A DNA stretch of 64,000 nucleotides from Gigaspora margarita (taxonomy: Eukaryota; Glomeromycota; Glomeromycetes; Diversisporales; Gigasporaceae). The stretch lies in the NCBI GenBank assembly GCA_009809945.1, contig WTPW01000061.1, positions 55,675 to 119,674 of the forward strand, given 5' to 3'. The stretch's first letter is position 1, and the number at the start of each line of letters is the position of its first letter. This document shows positions 1-11,641 of the stretch, in pieces. Made by a program: the position numbers and the translations under genes. The notes under the pieces are model-generated. The model was not told the DNA's origin and made no database searches. It worked only from the letters and a program-made list of their open reading frames with translations.

Positions 1-660
1 TTAATATCATATCGCTTAATTTATTAATTAAATAATTGATTACATTAAAACAATTTACTTTTATTCGCTTGAACGATATGCAATTGGGGTATTGTTTCCT
101 TGACCTTAGATAAATAAAAAACAATGCCAAATCTTTGACGATTCCTATTCATNTAGCCGATATAATACACAATTTATATTAATATCGTATCACTTAATTT
201 ATTAATTAAATAATTGATTACATTAAAACAATTTACTTTTATTTGCTTAAACGATATGTGATCGGGGTATTGTTTCCTTGACCTTAGATAAATAAATAAA
301 CCAAAGCCAATATAATACACAATTTCTATTAATATCGTATCACTTAATATCATTAACTAAATAATTGATTATATTAAAACGATTTACTTTTATTTGCGTG
401 AACGATATGTGATCGGGGTATTGTTTCCTTGACCTGATAAATAAATAAACCAAAGCCGATATAAAACACAATTTATATTAATATCGTATCACTTATTTTA
501 TTAATTAAATAATTGATTACATTAAAACGATTTACTTTATTTGCTTGAACGATATGCATGCGATCAGGGTATTGTTTTCTTGATTTTAGATAAATAAATA
601 AAAAACAATGCCAAATCTTTGACAATTCCTATTCATGTAGCCAATTGTTTCAAGGTAATA
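1..660. repeat. Tandem repeat, unit about 150 bp, four-plus copies
   Basis: Near-identical units begin at about 1, 179, 329 and 478, each opening with TTAATATCRTATCRCTTA and containing GGGGTATTGTTTCCTTGA (GGGGT is CAGGGT in the last copy). Spacings are 178, 149 and 149 bp. The first and last units carry an extra stretch of about 28 bp (AATGCCAAATCTTTGAC) that the middle two lack. The array runs off the left edge, so copy number is a minimum. No coding potential is seen. Confidence 0.85.
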
Positions 661-1689
661 TGCTATATATAATACGATTTAAGTACAATAATTCGAATGC
701 AAAAAAGATAATCAATATTATCCTGGACGATATAATATATATTAGTATATCACTATAATATATTTAGTTAAATAAAAAAAATAAACATGTATTAAAAAAT
801 GTACAGAAGAAATTCTTTTCGTTCAAAAAATATGTTTATTAAATATTAAGCATACTGATATATTTTTTTGTAGAATATCATTCTCATTTCTTTCCTTGTT
901 ATTGTCTTTATCACATTTCTCTTTGACTTCTTTGACTGCATGTGTATATTGTTGAATATTGATTCGAATAGTTGAAAATAGTTTTTTCGTTACGGTTTTG
1001 ACACGTTTATCTTTAAATTTTCAAAAAACTTTGTTTCGTTAGAGAAGAATTCTGCTCCAATCCATATACAAAATGTATTACTTTGTTAAAATTTTTGTGT
1101 TTATCTTTCTCCAAAGTTTTCGCTTGAGAAGGTATTTGACGATCAGTAAAGTCAAAAATTTTCAAAGAATTCTGTATGTATCTTCGATGTCTTTCTGTGT
1201 TCATAATATTACTATATTTGATATATCATTTTGTAATGTATTTGAATTATATGTAACTTTGTTTAGAAAAAAAAAAGAAGTGTTTCAAAAAAAAAAAGAA
1301 TTAACGCGTAAAAGAAAAAAAGAAGCATTTCGGAAAGAAAAGAATTAACACATTTTGGAAAAAAGAAACAGGCTAAATCATTGTTTACATCATATTTATA
1401 TTACAGGGAAAATTATTGAGTTTCAGTGATCAAATCGATCAAATTTGCTGCATAACCTTAATTTAAGTTCCGATATTGATTTAATTTGAATTTCGATTAT
1501 CAATCAAATTTTACTGTATTGTTTTTATGTATTTACATATTTATTTCAAAAAAGTATTTAAGACGAGATTTGTATCATATATTTTAATATCAAAAAATTT
1601 AGCAAAGTAATAAAACATTAGCCAATATAATAGTAAAACACTAATCTGATATAATCGTAAATACTAAACCAATATAATAGTAAATAATA
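661..1689. other. AT-rich intergenic stretch, no gene recognised
   Basis: Short open frames here (for example 1073-1348 +) end in lysine runs made by A-rich microsatellite-like tracts at 1265-1345 and match no family I know. No splice pattern or promoter is convincing. I see nothing supportable beyond A-rich simple sequence. Confidence 0.5.
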
Positions 1690-2157
1690 ATGTCATCATC
1701 TGGACGTAAAACAAAAAAAGTAATATGTGATTGCCCAAAATGTAATGGGAGATTAGTTGACCCAAGAACATAGCAAGAACATATCGGCCTATCTGAAATG
1801 GGAACACCTACTAGAGTCACTACGCAATCAAATTCATCAAAATGTAAACGTGTGGAAGAACCACTTCCAGAATTCCAAAAACCTGATAGTTCAAAAAGTG
1901 AAGATTTGGAAAGTGAAGGTTTGGATAGCAATGATTCTGAAGATGATGATTCAGAAGGTAAAGATTCGGAAAGTGAAGATTCGGATAGCAATGGATCTGA
2001 AGATGATGATTCTGAAAGCAGTGGCTCAGATAATAGTAATAATAGTACAACCAGTGCCCAAACTGGATCTATTCTAATCCTAGCATTATCCTTTATTAGC
2101 TTGTATTACATATTTTCTTTTCAACACTTACTAATTCACAAGGATGCTGCTTTGTGA
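1690..2157 (+). pseudogene. N-terminal fragment of a transposon-type protein, one in-frame stop
   Basis: Translation from ATG 1690 gives a CxCxxC cluster (VICDCPKCNGRLVDPRT), then a TAG at 1771, then continues in the same frame as QEHIGLSEMGTPTR and a long Asp/Glu/Ser tract (SEDDDSE repeats, residues about 70-115 from 1690). A Cys-rich start followed by VDPRT, a downstream His and an acidic Ser-rich linker is a layout I associate with the N-terminus of KDZ/Plavaka-like transposase proteins in Glomeromycotina; that family link is inference. No transposase core follows, and the last 30 residues are hydrophobic and probably non-homologous read-through. Likely a decayed fragment rather than a working gene. 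Confidence 0.45.
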
Positions 2158-3205
2158 CTCATAAAATTCATTATAATTAATATCTAAATATATTAAAAAA
2201 TTCTGATCTTTAGTACAATCTGAAATTCAAACCAATACCTTTAAGATTCACAACAGAAGAACTGCACATGCCTAAACAAGATAGGAATAACTTGGGGATA
2301 CAAGTTTGTTATATTAAAAATTTTATAAACCAATCTGTGCTATCCACTAGGCTAAGCATGACAAGACAGTTGTGAAAAAGTCTAAAAAAAGTAAATTTAT
2401 GAATTTTTTTAAAAAACAATTTGTAATAACTAACTTTTTTTATTAAATTTGGGTTTGACAAGGCACCTAACCAGACTCTTGCTATTGCTAAAAAATACAT
2501 GCAGATGTGTTCTACGCAAGAATGTAAAAATTATTAATTACATTATTAAAATATTCGAATATATTTTAATATACAAAATTTAACTAGCATTTAATATTTA
2601 GGCAAGCATATATTAATTCATTTTTATTTACTTAATTTATTTTTTTATTTTTTTAATTTTTTTGTTTATTATTATTATTATTATTATTTTATATTATTAT
2701 ATATAAATTACTTTCTATTTTATTAACAGATCACTTTAAGATTTAAATTGCGTTTATTGCAACTTTATTTTGATATATTAATTCGATTTTATTGAGTTTT
2801 TTATTTAATTTTATTTAATAGTATCATTTTCACTTGGCTTTGATCAACTTACCAATAATTACTTTACAGAAAACTTAATTCGCAGAGAATTAATTTTAGA
2901 TAAGGTTATTTTGCAGTTGATTAATTCACAGACAAATCTGGTTCATAAAAGTTATTCACTAACAGCTAATTTTACAGGCATATTAATACTAGTCATTGTT
3001 ATTAGTGTTAAGTTTAGATTAAAGTTGGTGCAATTTATAAAAAAACTGTCTATAAAAATATCAAGTTAGTTGTTTGTAAAATAACTTTGTCTATAAAATA
3101 TTATCTATAAACTGAGTTTTCTACAAGCATTTGTTGGTAAAATAATACAAATATAGATTCACTTATTTATTATTTGTTGATTGTTTTATTTTTATTTCAA
3201 AAGAA
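2158..3205. other. AT-rich stretch without recognisable features
   Basis: About 1 kb of A/T-rich sequence with ATT trinucleotide runs near 2670-2700. No open frame with family resemblance, no inverted repeat ends and no tRNA-like fold were seen. Confidence 0.4.
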
Positions 3206-3762
3206 TTAAGGGTAGAGTTAAATTATATCGATAATTATAAGCAAAATGTGGCTAAATTTTTGGTACCACATGATCATCAAGTGATCATCATTTTTGTATT
3301 CTTCAATATTCTAGAACATTACTGCAATATTATATATTACGTGCGGTACACCTATACACGCGAAGTGTCTTCGTTAAATGCATATATACTTTATTTTCTT
3401 TATGCCCGATATATATATACATGAAATAATTTAGTATTTATATATTACAAACTGTAGAAATATGTTCTAGTATACGAATAAAATTCCAAATGATCAACAT
3501 ACTGCATAATGTTTCAACAAAAATCTGTATTTCACCTGAAAATTTGGAATTGACTTTTATGGCTTTTCTTACTAGCTATTTATAATTTTTTATATAATTT
3601 TTAGTAATTATATTGCCCAATATTTATATATTGTGGCTTATTTTATATATATATATATAAACATTAATAAGCAATATGGCGTCTTATTAATTTTATCATA
3701 TATAAAAAAAATTTAGCAATGATCTACACTAATTTGCCCTATTACGTTAACTCTACCCTTAA
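3206..3762. mobile_element. TTAA-flanked inverted-repeat element (MITE)
   Basis: A perfect 16-bp inverted repeat, TTAAGGGTAGAGTTAA at 3206-3221 and its complement at 3747-3762, bounds about 557 bp of non-coding sequence. The outer TTAA on both sides fits a TTAA target duplication, as piggyBac-type elements make. A second element with the same kind of end (TTAA + GGGTAGGGTG) is at 27579-27955. No transposase is present, so it would depend on one elsewhere. The piggyBac assignment is inference from the target site only. Confidence 0.6.
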
Positions 3763-3794
3763 CAATATAATTTATTAGAATATTGATTATATTA

Positions 3795-5515
3795 TGGGCT
3801 GGTGCAAAAATGTAGATACATGAAAATCAGTACCTAATTTTTGCTTCCAATCAAAAATTCCACACTCACATCATATGGACATACAAATAATGCATAAGGT
3901 AAGATGGTTTCAAACTTTAAAGTTTTTTCAAAATATTTAATTTTTTTTTACGATAGATGACTTTAATAGAGATAGAAGTCTGTTAACTAGTAATGAATGA
4001 AAGATAATTTTTAGCATACACCAATACTTTTTAAAGGCTCAACAACCACCAACTCACAATCAACACATACTATTACGAAAAAGTTTGCTCTGGCATTTGG
4101 TGTTGGGGAAGCAATAGTTGCATGTGTTGTTGCTAAACAAAACAAAAAAAAAATCAAGAACAAAAAACACTGGGTAGACCAAAAAATATTCTTAACATAA
4201 GTGTACCTGAGCTTGTTGCACTTTTATTATATCTGCAAGTGCATTTGGTTCCCCATTTTCAATGCATATATTATGACAAGAACTTGAAGAAAGTGGTCAT
4301 AAATTTTCCAAGTGGCAGTTACTACGTATACTCCATACCTTAGGCTATTATTACAGCCATAGTGAATGAAAAAATATCTTGCATAAGTTGCCCACGAATG
4401 TTGCCTTTTGTAGCTGCTATTTGCACTGTAGGTTCAAAAATTTAATAGGAAAATATAAAGTTCCAATAAGTCCAGAAGTTTTCTTAGACAAATCATATTG
4501 TCACCTTCATTATATGACATATTGCACTTGGGTTCCAAATTATGGAATTGTATACTCACAAGGGTATGGTCCCCTAATCGCTATCTTTGGCACTATAATG
4601 GTAATGCAAAATGGTAAAACTAACAAGCTTTATTCTGAAGTTATTCCCAATTCCATTGTAATGTAGGATCCATCAATCAAACCACTATCATTCAAAGGAC
4701 GAAAATGAGCAAATTCGGATAGTTGGCATGATGTTCCTGAAGTTGTTCAAAATGCTAACATTATAGTAGATTATGTTGATTATTACAGTAATTTTTACGG
4801 CTAAAATATTTGAAAACCTTTTTGAAAGCTTTGTGATAATATCAAGAGATGCTATAGATTAGCAGACATTCACATGGATGGTGACATTATTGCAAATATC
4901 GAATTGAGCAAGTGCTAATCTCAAACTCTAATAAGAATACAATGATTGCATGGTTAATGTCAGCTGGTGTTGTTATTCCCAAAACTTCTAGCAAAGCAGA
5001 ACTTTATAAATTAGTAAAATCGAATAAGGAAAGTGTACTCTTTGCTTGTGTTCAGATAGCTGAAAATATGGCCATAATTTGCTTTATAACCTGCATTATT
5101 ATTGTAAACTCCAACCGATTGAGGAAATTTGGTTAATCATTAAAGATGAAGTTGCCAGGACAGGTCCCTACCCAAACCAACTAGTAATTTGGAATAAATT
5201 ATTGCAGGCTTTTAAAGAGAAGGTCTCTACTAAAGTTATTGTTGGGTTTTGGAGAAGATCACTTAATAAAGCCAACGAGTATAAAAATTTAAGTAACAAT
5301 GTATTATTGGCTGAAAGTAATTATAAAGATCTCAAAATCGAAGAAATGAGTGATTAATAAAAATTTTTATAAAAATATAAAAGTTTTAATAAAATTTATA
5401 TCAAGTATTTCTCAAAACTTATGTAAAAAATGATATCATTTAAATATTCATGTTAAATTTAAAAAAAAAATTTATTATAAGCATACTGGTATATCTACAT
5501 TTTTGCACTGGACTA
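3795..5515 (+). mobile_element. Tc1/mariner-type DNA transposon with decayed transposase
   Basis: Terminal inverted repeats of about 24 bp (GTGCAAAAATGTAGATA shared; outer 10 bases diverged) start at 3795 and end at 5515, each next to TA (3793-3794 and 5516-5517), the target site of the IS630-Tc1-mariner superfamily. The 1721-bp interior holds a broken DDE transposase (separate entry). Terminal divergence and broken frames indicate an old copy. Confidence 0.8.
4379..5357 (+). pseudogene. Tc1-like DDE transposase, broken
   Basis: Pieces in different frames line up as one DDE-type transposase catalytic half. They include FLDKSYCHLHYMTYCTWVPN (first catalytic Asp within FLDKSY) and YGPLIAIFG, then KLYSEVIPNSIVM, a stop at 4664-4666, WHDVPEVVQNANI, and a piece reading MIAWLMSAGVVIPK. 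The last frame has HYYCKLQPIEEIWLIIKDEV, the typical Asn/Glu-Pro-Ile-Glu region with the final acidic catalytic residue, and ends at the stop 5355-5357. The N-terminal DNA-binding half upstream (3900-4370) is too decayed to read. At least two frame changes and two stops separate the pieces. Family membership is secure from these motifs; activity is excluded. Confidence 0.8.
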
Positions 5516-5746
5516 TATATAGTTAATGGATGCATAGCAACTAAGAATAGTTTTAAAATCAGATGAATACCCTGAAAAATCATAAGGTAATTGTTTTTAT
5601 ATGACATTTAAAAAAGTATCTAGTTTTGAATTTAATGTCTAACCTGAACCACGAAGAGGCTCAGATTGCAGGCAAATTAAATTCAAAACCAGATGCACTG
5701 TTATTGAATATGAAACAGCTAGTAATGGATTTATTTTTTTCTTTTA

Positions 5747-6363
5747 CAGTCAGATCCCATAAATGCAACCACTCTAAATGCAACACCTTTCTAAATGCAT
5801 GACTAAGACTGGGCCTACAATGGGACTTATAGATAAATGCATATTCTTTATTCTGCAATTGCAAAAATTTTTTTGGCCAACTATAGTAGGTTCCCTTTAT
5901 AAATGCATGAACATGACTATTAACTGATAAAAATTTTAGATTTTTGGATTAAGCATACAGGGTGCAATTTCAAATTTCGTTCTAATAAGCTTAATTTAGA
6001 CCAAAATTCAAAATAATGCCCCTGCATGTTATTTCACACTTCTACAGTACTAAAATTTTGTTAAGCTTGTTAAAATAAAAGTAAAGAAACATATATGGCA
6101 TATATCATCAATAAATTTTTATTAAATAGTTATTCACAAGTACATAAGTAAAATTAGCTAACAACCTAATAGAGCATTGTGTAAGTATTGTACAAAAGTA
6201 TAACAATAATAGTAATTTTATTAATAAGATATATTATAACCAATTATTGGTTAATAAGGGTTCACATGATCACAAATTGATTGGCTATTCTATAATTGCA
6301 ACCCTCTCTAAATGTATGCTTCAGGGCTGGTCCTGACAATGTGCATTTATGGGGATCTAACTG
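5747..6363. mobile_element. pogo/mariner-like non-autonomous element
   Basis: CAGTCAGATCCCATAAATGCA at 5747 and the imperfect complement of CAGTTAGATCCCCATAAATG ending at 6363 form inverted ends, each flanked by TA (5745-5746, 6364-6365). CAGTY ends with TA duplication are typical of pogo/Tigger-type elements. The 617-bp interior has no transposase. Subterminal repeats (CTCTAAATGCA-type motifs) recur inside both ends. Confidence 0.7.
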
Positions 6364-6365
6364 TA

Positions 6366-7153
6366 TAACAAATAATTTACTTGAACTTAATTGGGCCTAT
6401 TTGGTATATAAATAGTACTTATATAGCCTATATTTATTATTAAAATAATATAAATAAAAGATTCATTCTAGAAAATTTTAATTTTAAGATATACTTATAT
6501 AATGTTCCTGGTTTTAGTACAAATACATTGCGTAACTACCCAATTTTTTAGATTGGTAAGGCTAGGATATTTGAATAATGTTGATTGTTAGCCAAACTTT
6601 TGAACTGGTATTAATACTAGTTAGGTTAAACTAGTAAACAAACAAATATGTTTTTTAGACAGTTTCAATATAATTTTTTTTATCTGTTACTTTTAACCAA
6701 TTTTATTGTAGTAATACAAATTGAAAATTAAATTAATTAGTTTAAAGTTGACAACTAATTGATTTGAATTTTATAGACCCAACTTAGTCAATTATGTTTG
6801 CAAAAATATGTGAAATTTATTAATCAAAAAAAGAAAAGAAAAAAGCAATCAATAATTTCTGATTCTGATTTTTGATTTCTTTTAATATTTTTAGACCTTT
6901 AAATTGCATATTCATCTTTTTGTAATATATTTGACTGGCCATTTTTGTAGAATGCTGTAGAAGTTGTAGATTCATTATTTTGTAATATAACTTTTGTGAG
7001 AATATTATTTGTATATATCTATCATTTTGCAAAGAATTTAAGTATTGTTTTTTTTTAGGCTGATAAAATTTACTACTGCATTATGAGTAAAAAGAAATTA
7101 AAAATTGTACATTCAACCTTATAATTATTATATGATTCTAGCAAATTTATTTA
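6366..7153. other. AT-rich spacer, nothing recognised
   Basis: No coding, RNA or repeat structure could be supported. The open frame at 6820-7032 (-) is low-complexity and has no family resemblance. Confidence 0.4.
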
Positions 7154-7158
7154 TTTAT

Positions 7159-7572
7159 TGTTGGGGATAATGCTGAAATCAGATGATGCTGAAATCCACG
7201 TGATCTTTGTATCATCAGATTTCCTAAAATTTCTGAAAATCATGTAAACAATCGCTCTACACTACATCGAATGCAAAAAGGTGACCCTAACCCTAACCAC
7301 GAGGCAAAATGCATCTATAAAACCACTAACAAAAGAAAAAATTGCCTCATGTTTAGGGGTAGGGTTAGGGTCGCTGTTTTGATACAGTTAGAAGGTCTTT
7401 GATATATAGATATCAAAGATGCGATTTATGCAGTATTGAATTACCCCACTCTAACCGACCCTATTCAATTGTTTTGATTACGTAGTGTAGATCGAATATT
7501 TACATGATTTTCATAAATTTTAGGAAATCTGATGATACAGTGATCACGTGGATTTTAGCATCACCCCCGACA
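7159..7572. mobile_element. Long-inverted-repeat MITE carrying telomere-like motifs
   Basis: Two arms of roughly 100 bp (shared core ATCAGATTTCCTAAAATTT and TCTACACTAC) face each other. The ends are TGTTGGGGATAATGCT and the complement of TGTCGGGGGTGATGCT. The left arm has an extra partial duplication of about 16 bp. TTTAT occurs on both flanks (7154-7158, 7573-7577) and may be a 5-bp target duplication, though in this AT-rich setting chance is possible. Inside are CCCTAACCCTAACC (about 7280) and GGGTAGGGTTAGGG (about 7361), placed as an inverted pair. Confidence 0.6.
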
Positions 7573-7709
7573 TTTATTACTAAAAGAATCATGAAATTTC
7601 AATAAGTTTAGTTGTACAAAAAAAGATACTTTGTGCATCCAAAACATGTTCTGGGTTATAATTTTTGCTTATTAGAAAAGTTTTTTTTAAAAATATATAT
7701 ATATGTATA

Positions 7710-7883
7710 CAGTTATCCTTTTCTATAATTATGTAGTTTGTATTAAGAAAATGTCAAGAATATTAGTAATTATAAGAGTGATTATAGAAGTTTTTTTATA
7801 AGTTTATTAATAAATTGTCTCAAAATTTAATGTGATTGTATGGGAGTTGTAATCATATAAGAGGTGATTATAGAGGATAACTA
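7710..7883. mobile_element. Short pogo-like MITE
   Basis: CAGTTATCCTTTTCTATAAT after TA (7708-7709) faces the complement of TAGTTATCCTCTATAATC at the right, giving a 174-bp inverted-repeat element. TTATAAGAGTGATTATAG-type motifs recur inside. It is too short to code. The right TA is mutated or the end has shifted by a base, so the exact right boundary is uncertain. Confidence 0.5.
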
Positions 7884-7965
7884 TTCTATATCAATATATA
7901 TATATAGTAAGTCTTTATATAAATATTAGTTGTGTTATTAGAAGTAATATTACAAATAAAAGTTA

Positions 7966-8200
7966 GAAAAATTAATTAGTTGATTGGTTGAAAACTAATT
8001 GATTAAACTTTTGGATACCAATTAATTGATTAATCAATTAGTTGCAACTAATTGATTAAAGAATTAATTATTAATCAATTGAAAAATTAATAAATTAATT
8101 AGTGAATTGTTGCAATTAATTGATTAATCGATTAATTAATTAGTTGCAACTTAACAATTAATTAATTAATTAATTAGTTGCAATAACTATTAATTGATTA
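7966..8200. repeat. Palindromic AT array of TTAATTGATTAA / TTAGTTGCAACTAA words
   Basis: A dense array of the words TAATTGATTA, TAATCAATTA and TTAGTTGCAACTAA, most of them self-complementary, lies immediately upstream of the old LINE. The same words form arrays at 17842-18360 and 19031-19200. No unit length is fixed; it behaves as a degenerate palindromic low-complexity repeat. Confidence 0.7.
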
Positions 8201-8794
8201 ATCAAAAACCTTCAAAAAAATCTCTTTTCTCTGATTATCTGGTCCAAAATTAACAAAAACAAAATAATCTAAAAAAGTATCAAACACAGTAGAAATTATA
8301 TAAAACAACTCTAAGCAAACAGGAAGAGAACTAAATTTGGGATATAGTATTATAGAAAAAAAGCAAGTAAAAGAAAAATTTGTAGAGCTTAGTAGAAAAA
8401 ACAATTTTTTCAAAAAGTTTTTTTTTTAAAAAAAGTGAGGATTTTGCAAATACCCTATATTGTAAATCCTTTTTAGAATGCATAAACAATAAAGTGTACA
8501 GAGTAAACAAACAAGCAAACAGGTAACCAAATGGAATAAGGGGAGTGACAAAAATCAGTTGATTTTTTAAAGGGGTAGGGGGTAAAAAATGCTAAAATGA
8601 TATATAGGAACCTGACCAAATCTATATTATAGAGGGGGGAGGGGTAGGCCTCTAATAAAAAATAATCAGGTGATTAATGACACTGCCGTAACAACAAAAA
8701 GTAAAAAACCAAACGTGTGAGTATGTAAAACAAATTTAATTAAAACCAGAATATAAATTGTTGAAATTCAATGAATAACTAGCAGGTACCATAT

Positions 8795-9870
8795 TTGAAA
8801 GTCAAGTTTTTCAAAGGCAGATATCAAGCTCTAAGGCTAGGGGTGCAGGAATATATAAAATATTTTACAAAACTGCAAGTAGTTGACAAAGAACTAACTA
8901 AGGCAATTCAAATGGTGTTAGCAGAAGAAATCCGTCTTATAAGGCATCTTTTGAAAAAGATCACAGAAAAGCAACTAAAGGAAATTTAGGAAAAGAGTGA
9001 TGAAGAAAGGATCAAAAGAGAAAAAATTTAGGTTAAAAAAGAATTACTACTAGAAACAGAGTGTAGAATAATGGACTACAGAATAGAAGAAATCAAGAAA
9101 AGTATAGTGAAAGCTGTCGAAATAGATATAGACAGAAAAACAGAGCAACCAAATTAAAGGACTATAAGGAAGTAGGCCAAGGTTCTAAGGTACAGAACGA
9201 AGGAAAAAGTAGATTGCTATTGAAAAGTGAAAATAAGGTTGTCCAAGAAGAAGAGAACCAAATCAACAATAAAGAAAAGAATGAAACAAAAAAATGTAAT
9301 ATGAAGCCTAAAGGAAAATATATAGTTTGGGACATTCTAGCAAAAGTAATACTAAGAAAACTTAAAAAAACCTAAGTTTTTTTGGTTATGTGCTGATTAT
9401 CCAATGGAATGGAAAGAATACAAGTAGTGCTATACAAGTACAGGTTAATTTTAAAAATGACAAAAAAAAAGAAAACTAGAAAAATAAATGGGCAGTTTCT
9501 TTGGAAAATGGAAAATTGTTGAGATGTCATTAGGATTCTTCGACAAAGAAGTTTTAGTGCAAAGAAACAACTTCAAAACAAAAGTAGCAAATGTCCCAAG
9601 ATATGCAATAGAAGCTTTACTCCTAAGACAGCTTGGAAGAGTTAGAGCCAAGTCAGTATACTTATCAAACAATAGTAATAGTAACTGAAGAAGAGAGGTA
9701 GTAGTTTATTTTGAGTTACAAGAGAACCTAAACAAGGCAAGACAAACTGAAGTATTTTACTAAGACACAAAGCTTAAATAGTTATTTAAAAATGAAGATG
9801 AGGAAAACAGACAGAATAGAAGTATTTGAAAAGAGAAAAACATGTAAAGAAAACAAGAAGAAACAATGTG
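8795..9870 (+). pseudogene. LINE ORF1-like region, broken
   Basis: Lys/Glu-rich, coiled-coil-like segments (LLKKITEKQLKEI and MDYRIEEIKKS) are followed by a second conserved-looking block around 9488-9688 (MGSFFGKWKIVEMSLGFFDK and AIEALLLRQLGRVRAKSVYL). The blocks are separated by multiple stops. Position just upstream of the endonuclease suggests the ORF1 (RNA-binding, gag-like) protein of the LINE. No zinc knuckle can be read here. Confidence 0.45.
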
Positions 9871-10446
9871 CAAATAGCAAAAAGCATAGAGTCAATTATT
9901 ACTTCCATAATGAGTAATATTAAGATTAAATTATATGAGGAGATCCAAAAGGTGAATAGGGTACAAAAATGCCCTAATCACTCCTAAAGGCACCCCAGGT
10001 GTCTTAACAAATAATAGTGCTTTGGGCAAAGATTTGGCTCCTCATAGCACTGACTTGAATAGAGGCCAGAATCATATGAGAATAGGTACACAAAAGGATG
10101 TAGATACTTTTTCAACATTAAAATTTGGAGTACATAATATTAATAGAATTAAGAATAATGTACAAAGGATGCAAGAAATGTGTGATTATGGCAAAATGCA
10201 AAAATTAAATATTATTGGGCTAGTAGAAACAAACATTAGTATTAAAAAAGCAAAATTTATTAAGATAGAGGATATTAACTACTATGAACATTGGTTTAGT
10301 ACTGATATAAACAAGAGAAAAGGCTCAGGTGTAGAAATATTGATAAAGAAAGAGTGAAACAATCACCTCATAAAAGTCATAACCCCTAACCTGTATAAGA
10401 TAGGTATAGTTCTAACTTTTAAAAAGGTTGTCTTTAAGATATAGAT

Positions 10447-11383
10447 TAGAGCTTGTACCCATATAAGAGATACCCAGATAACCTGGTTAATACCTGTCAA
10501 CCAGGTCATAGCTATTATTAACTGGGTGACCTGGATTAATTACCCATAAGTGTGATAACGTACTAGTGATGCTGAGATAACCTTTTATCAATACTATGTT
10601 TTGGTTTTATCCCGTGGTAAAATTTATTTTAACATTTATCATATGCTAAAACTGTTAAAATAAAAACTGAAATATTTGTTATAAAATTTTGGTCAAAAAT
10701 TAAACTATCAAATGATATAAAAGTTAAATAGAACTAATGTCAAACCAAATAATTTAATAATCTAAACAGACGTCAAGCAAATATTGGCCTAGTAGCATCG
10801 AATGTTGTTAACAAAAGTCTTAGGAATTGAGAATAATAATAATTAGTTTTTAAAAGCAATACTGCACATGTTAAATGCAAAATATTACAGTAATTAAAAT
10901 AAAAAAAATGATGCTCAATAAATGTCTTAAAATTTCTTAAGTTATAACTTTATTGTTTTAAAAAAGCTATACAATATATGTTAAGTGCAAATATTAATTA
11001 AAAATAAAAAAATAACACTCTTAAAGTTTCTTTAATTACAATTTTATTCAACAATGTAAAGAAAATAACATCACTATATTCCAGTTATTTTTTAACAGTT
11101 TTAGCCTATGATAAATGTTAAAATCAGTTTTACTACATAATAAAACTACCGCTAGTTTGATCACATGTATAATTCGATATATATAACTTATAAATTAAAT
11201 AATTTTTTTAAAAAATGCATATAAGCGAATCTTTAATTTTGCTTAGCCAATCAAACAACCTGGGTCAATCGGGTCAACCGGTTTACCCAGATTATTTAAG
11301 ATGACCCAGTTTATGACCTGGTAATAATATTGTAAAAGGGTGAGTAACCCGGAGCTAAAATTTTTTAATGCGTACAACCTTTA
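10447..11383. mobile_element. hAT-type non-autonomous element, 937 bp, 8-bp TSD ATATAGAT
   Basis: The ends TAGAGCTTGTACC and the complement of TAAAGGTTGTACG are imperfect terminal inverted repeats. ATATAGAT is duplicated exactly at 10439-10446 and 11384-11391, the 8-bp target duplication typical of hAT. Subterminal inverted blocks rich in CCTGGGT / ACCCAGG (10470-10540 and 11255-11345) are the only GC-rich parts. The middle is AT-rich and non-coding. It inserted into the endonuclease region of the old LINE and is therefore younger than it. Confidence 0.85.
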
Positions 11384-11403
11384 ATATAGATCATATAGCC
11401 TAG

Positions 11404-11641
11404 GTGCTAGAAAAAGAACCAAAAATAACAATTTTTTAAAATAGATTTTTTTATATAAATCAATTTAGAATAAGATTAGGATCTTTTTTATTTAAAACAC
11501 AAAGATAGTTGTATTAATAAAATTTTATGGGATAGCTTTTTAAAGGTTGTATTTTCTTATAATCTATTATAAGATTTACAATACAAAAATTAATTTACTG
11601 AAGATCTTTTATTTTGTTATTTTCAGTTCTTTTTCTAGCAT
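11404..11641. mobile_element. 238-bp MITE with CTAG duplication inside the LINE
   Basis: GTGCTAGAAAAAGAACC at the left faces ATGCTAGAAAAAGAACTG (complement) at the right, with further matching AAAATAACA. CTAG is present on both sides (11400-11403, 11642-11645). The LINE endonuclease sequence resumes directly after it. A 4-bp duplication is short evidence, but the inverted ends are clear. Superfamily unknown. Confidence 0.7.

Noticed and set aside
1073-1348. Open frame with a long Lys/Glu/Arg tail
   Set aside because: The tail is a translation of AAAAAAGAA-type simple sequence and the rest has no family resemblance.
7966-8200. Homeodomain binding-site cluster (TAATTGATTA words)
   Set aside because: The words fill long low-complexity arrays at several sites with no gene nearby; simple repeat expansion explains them better.
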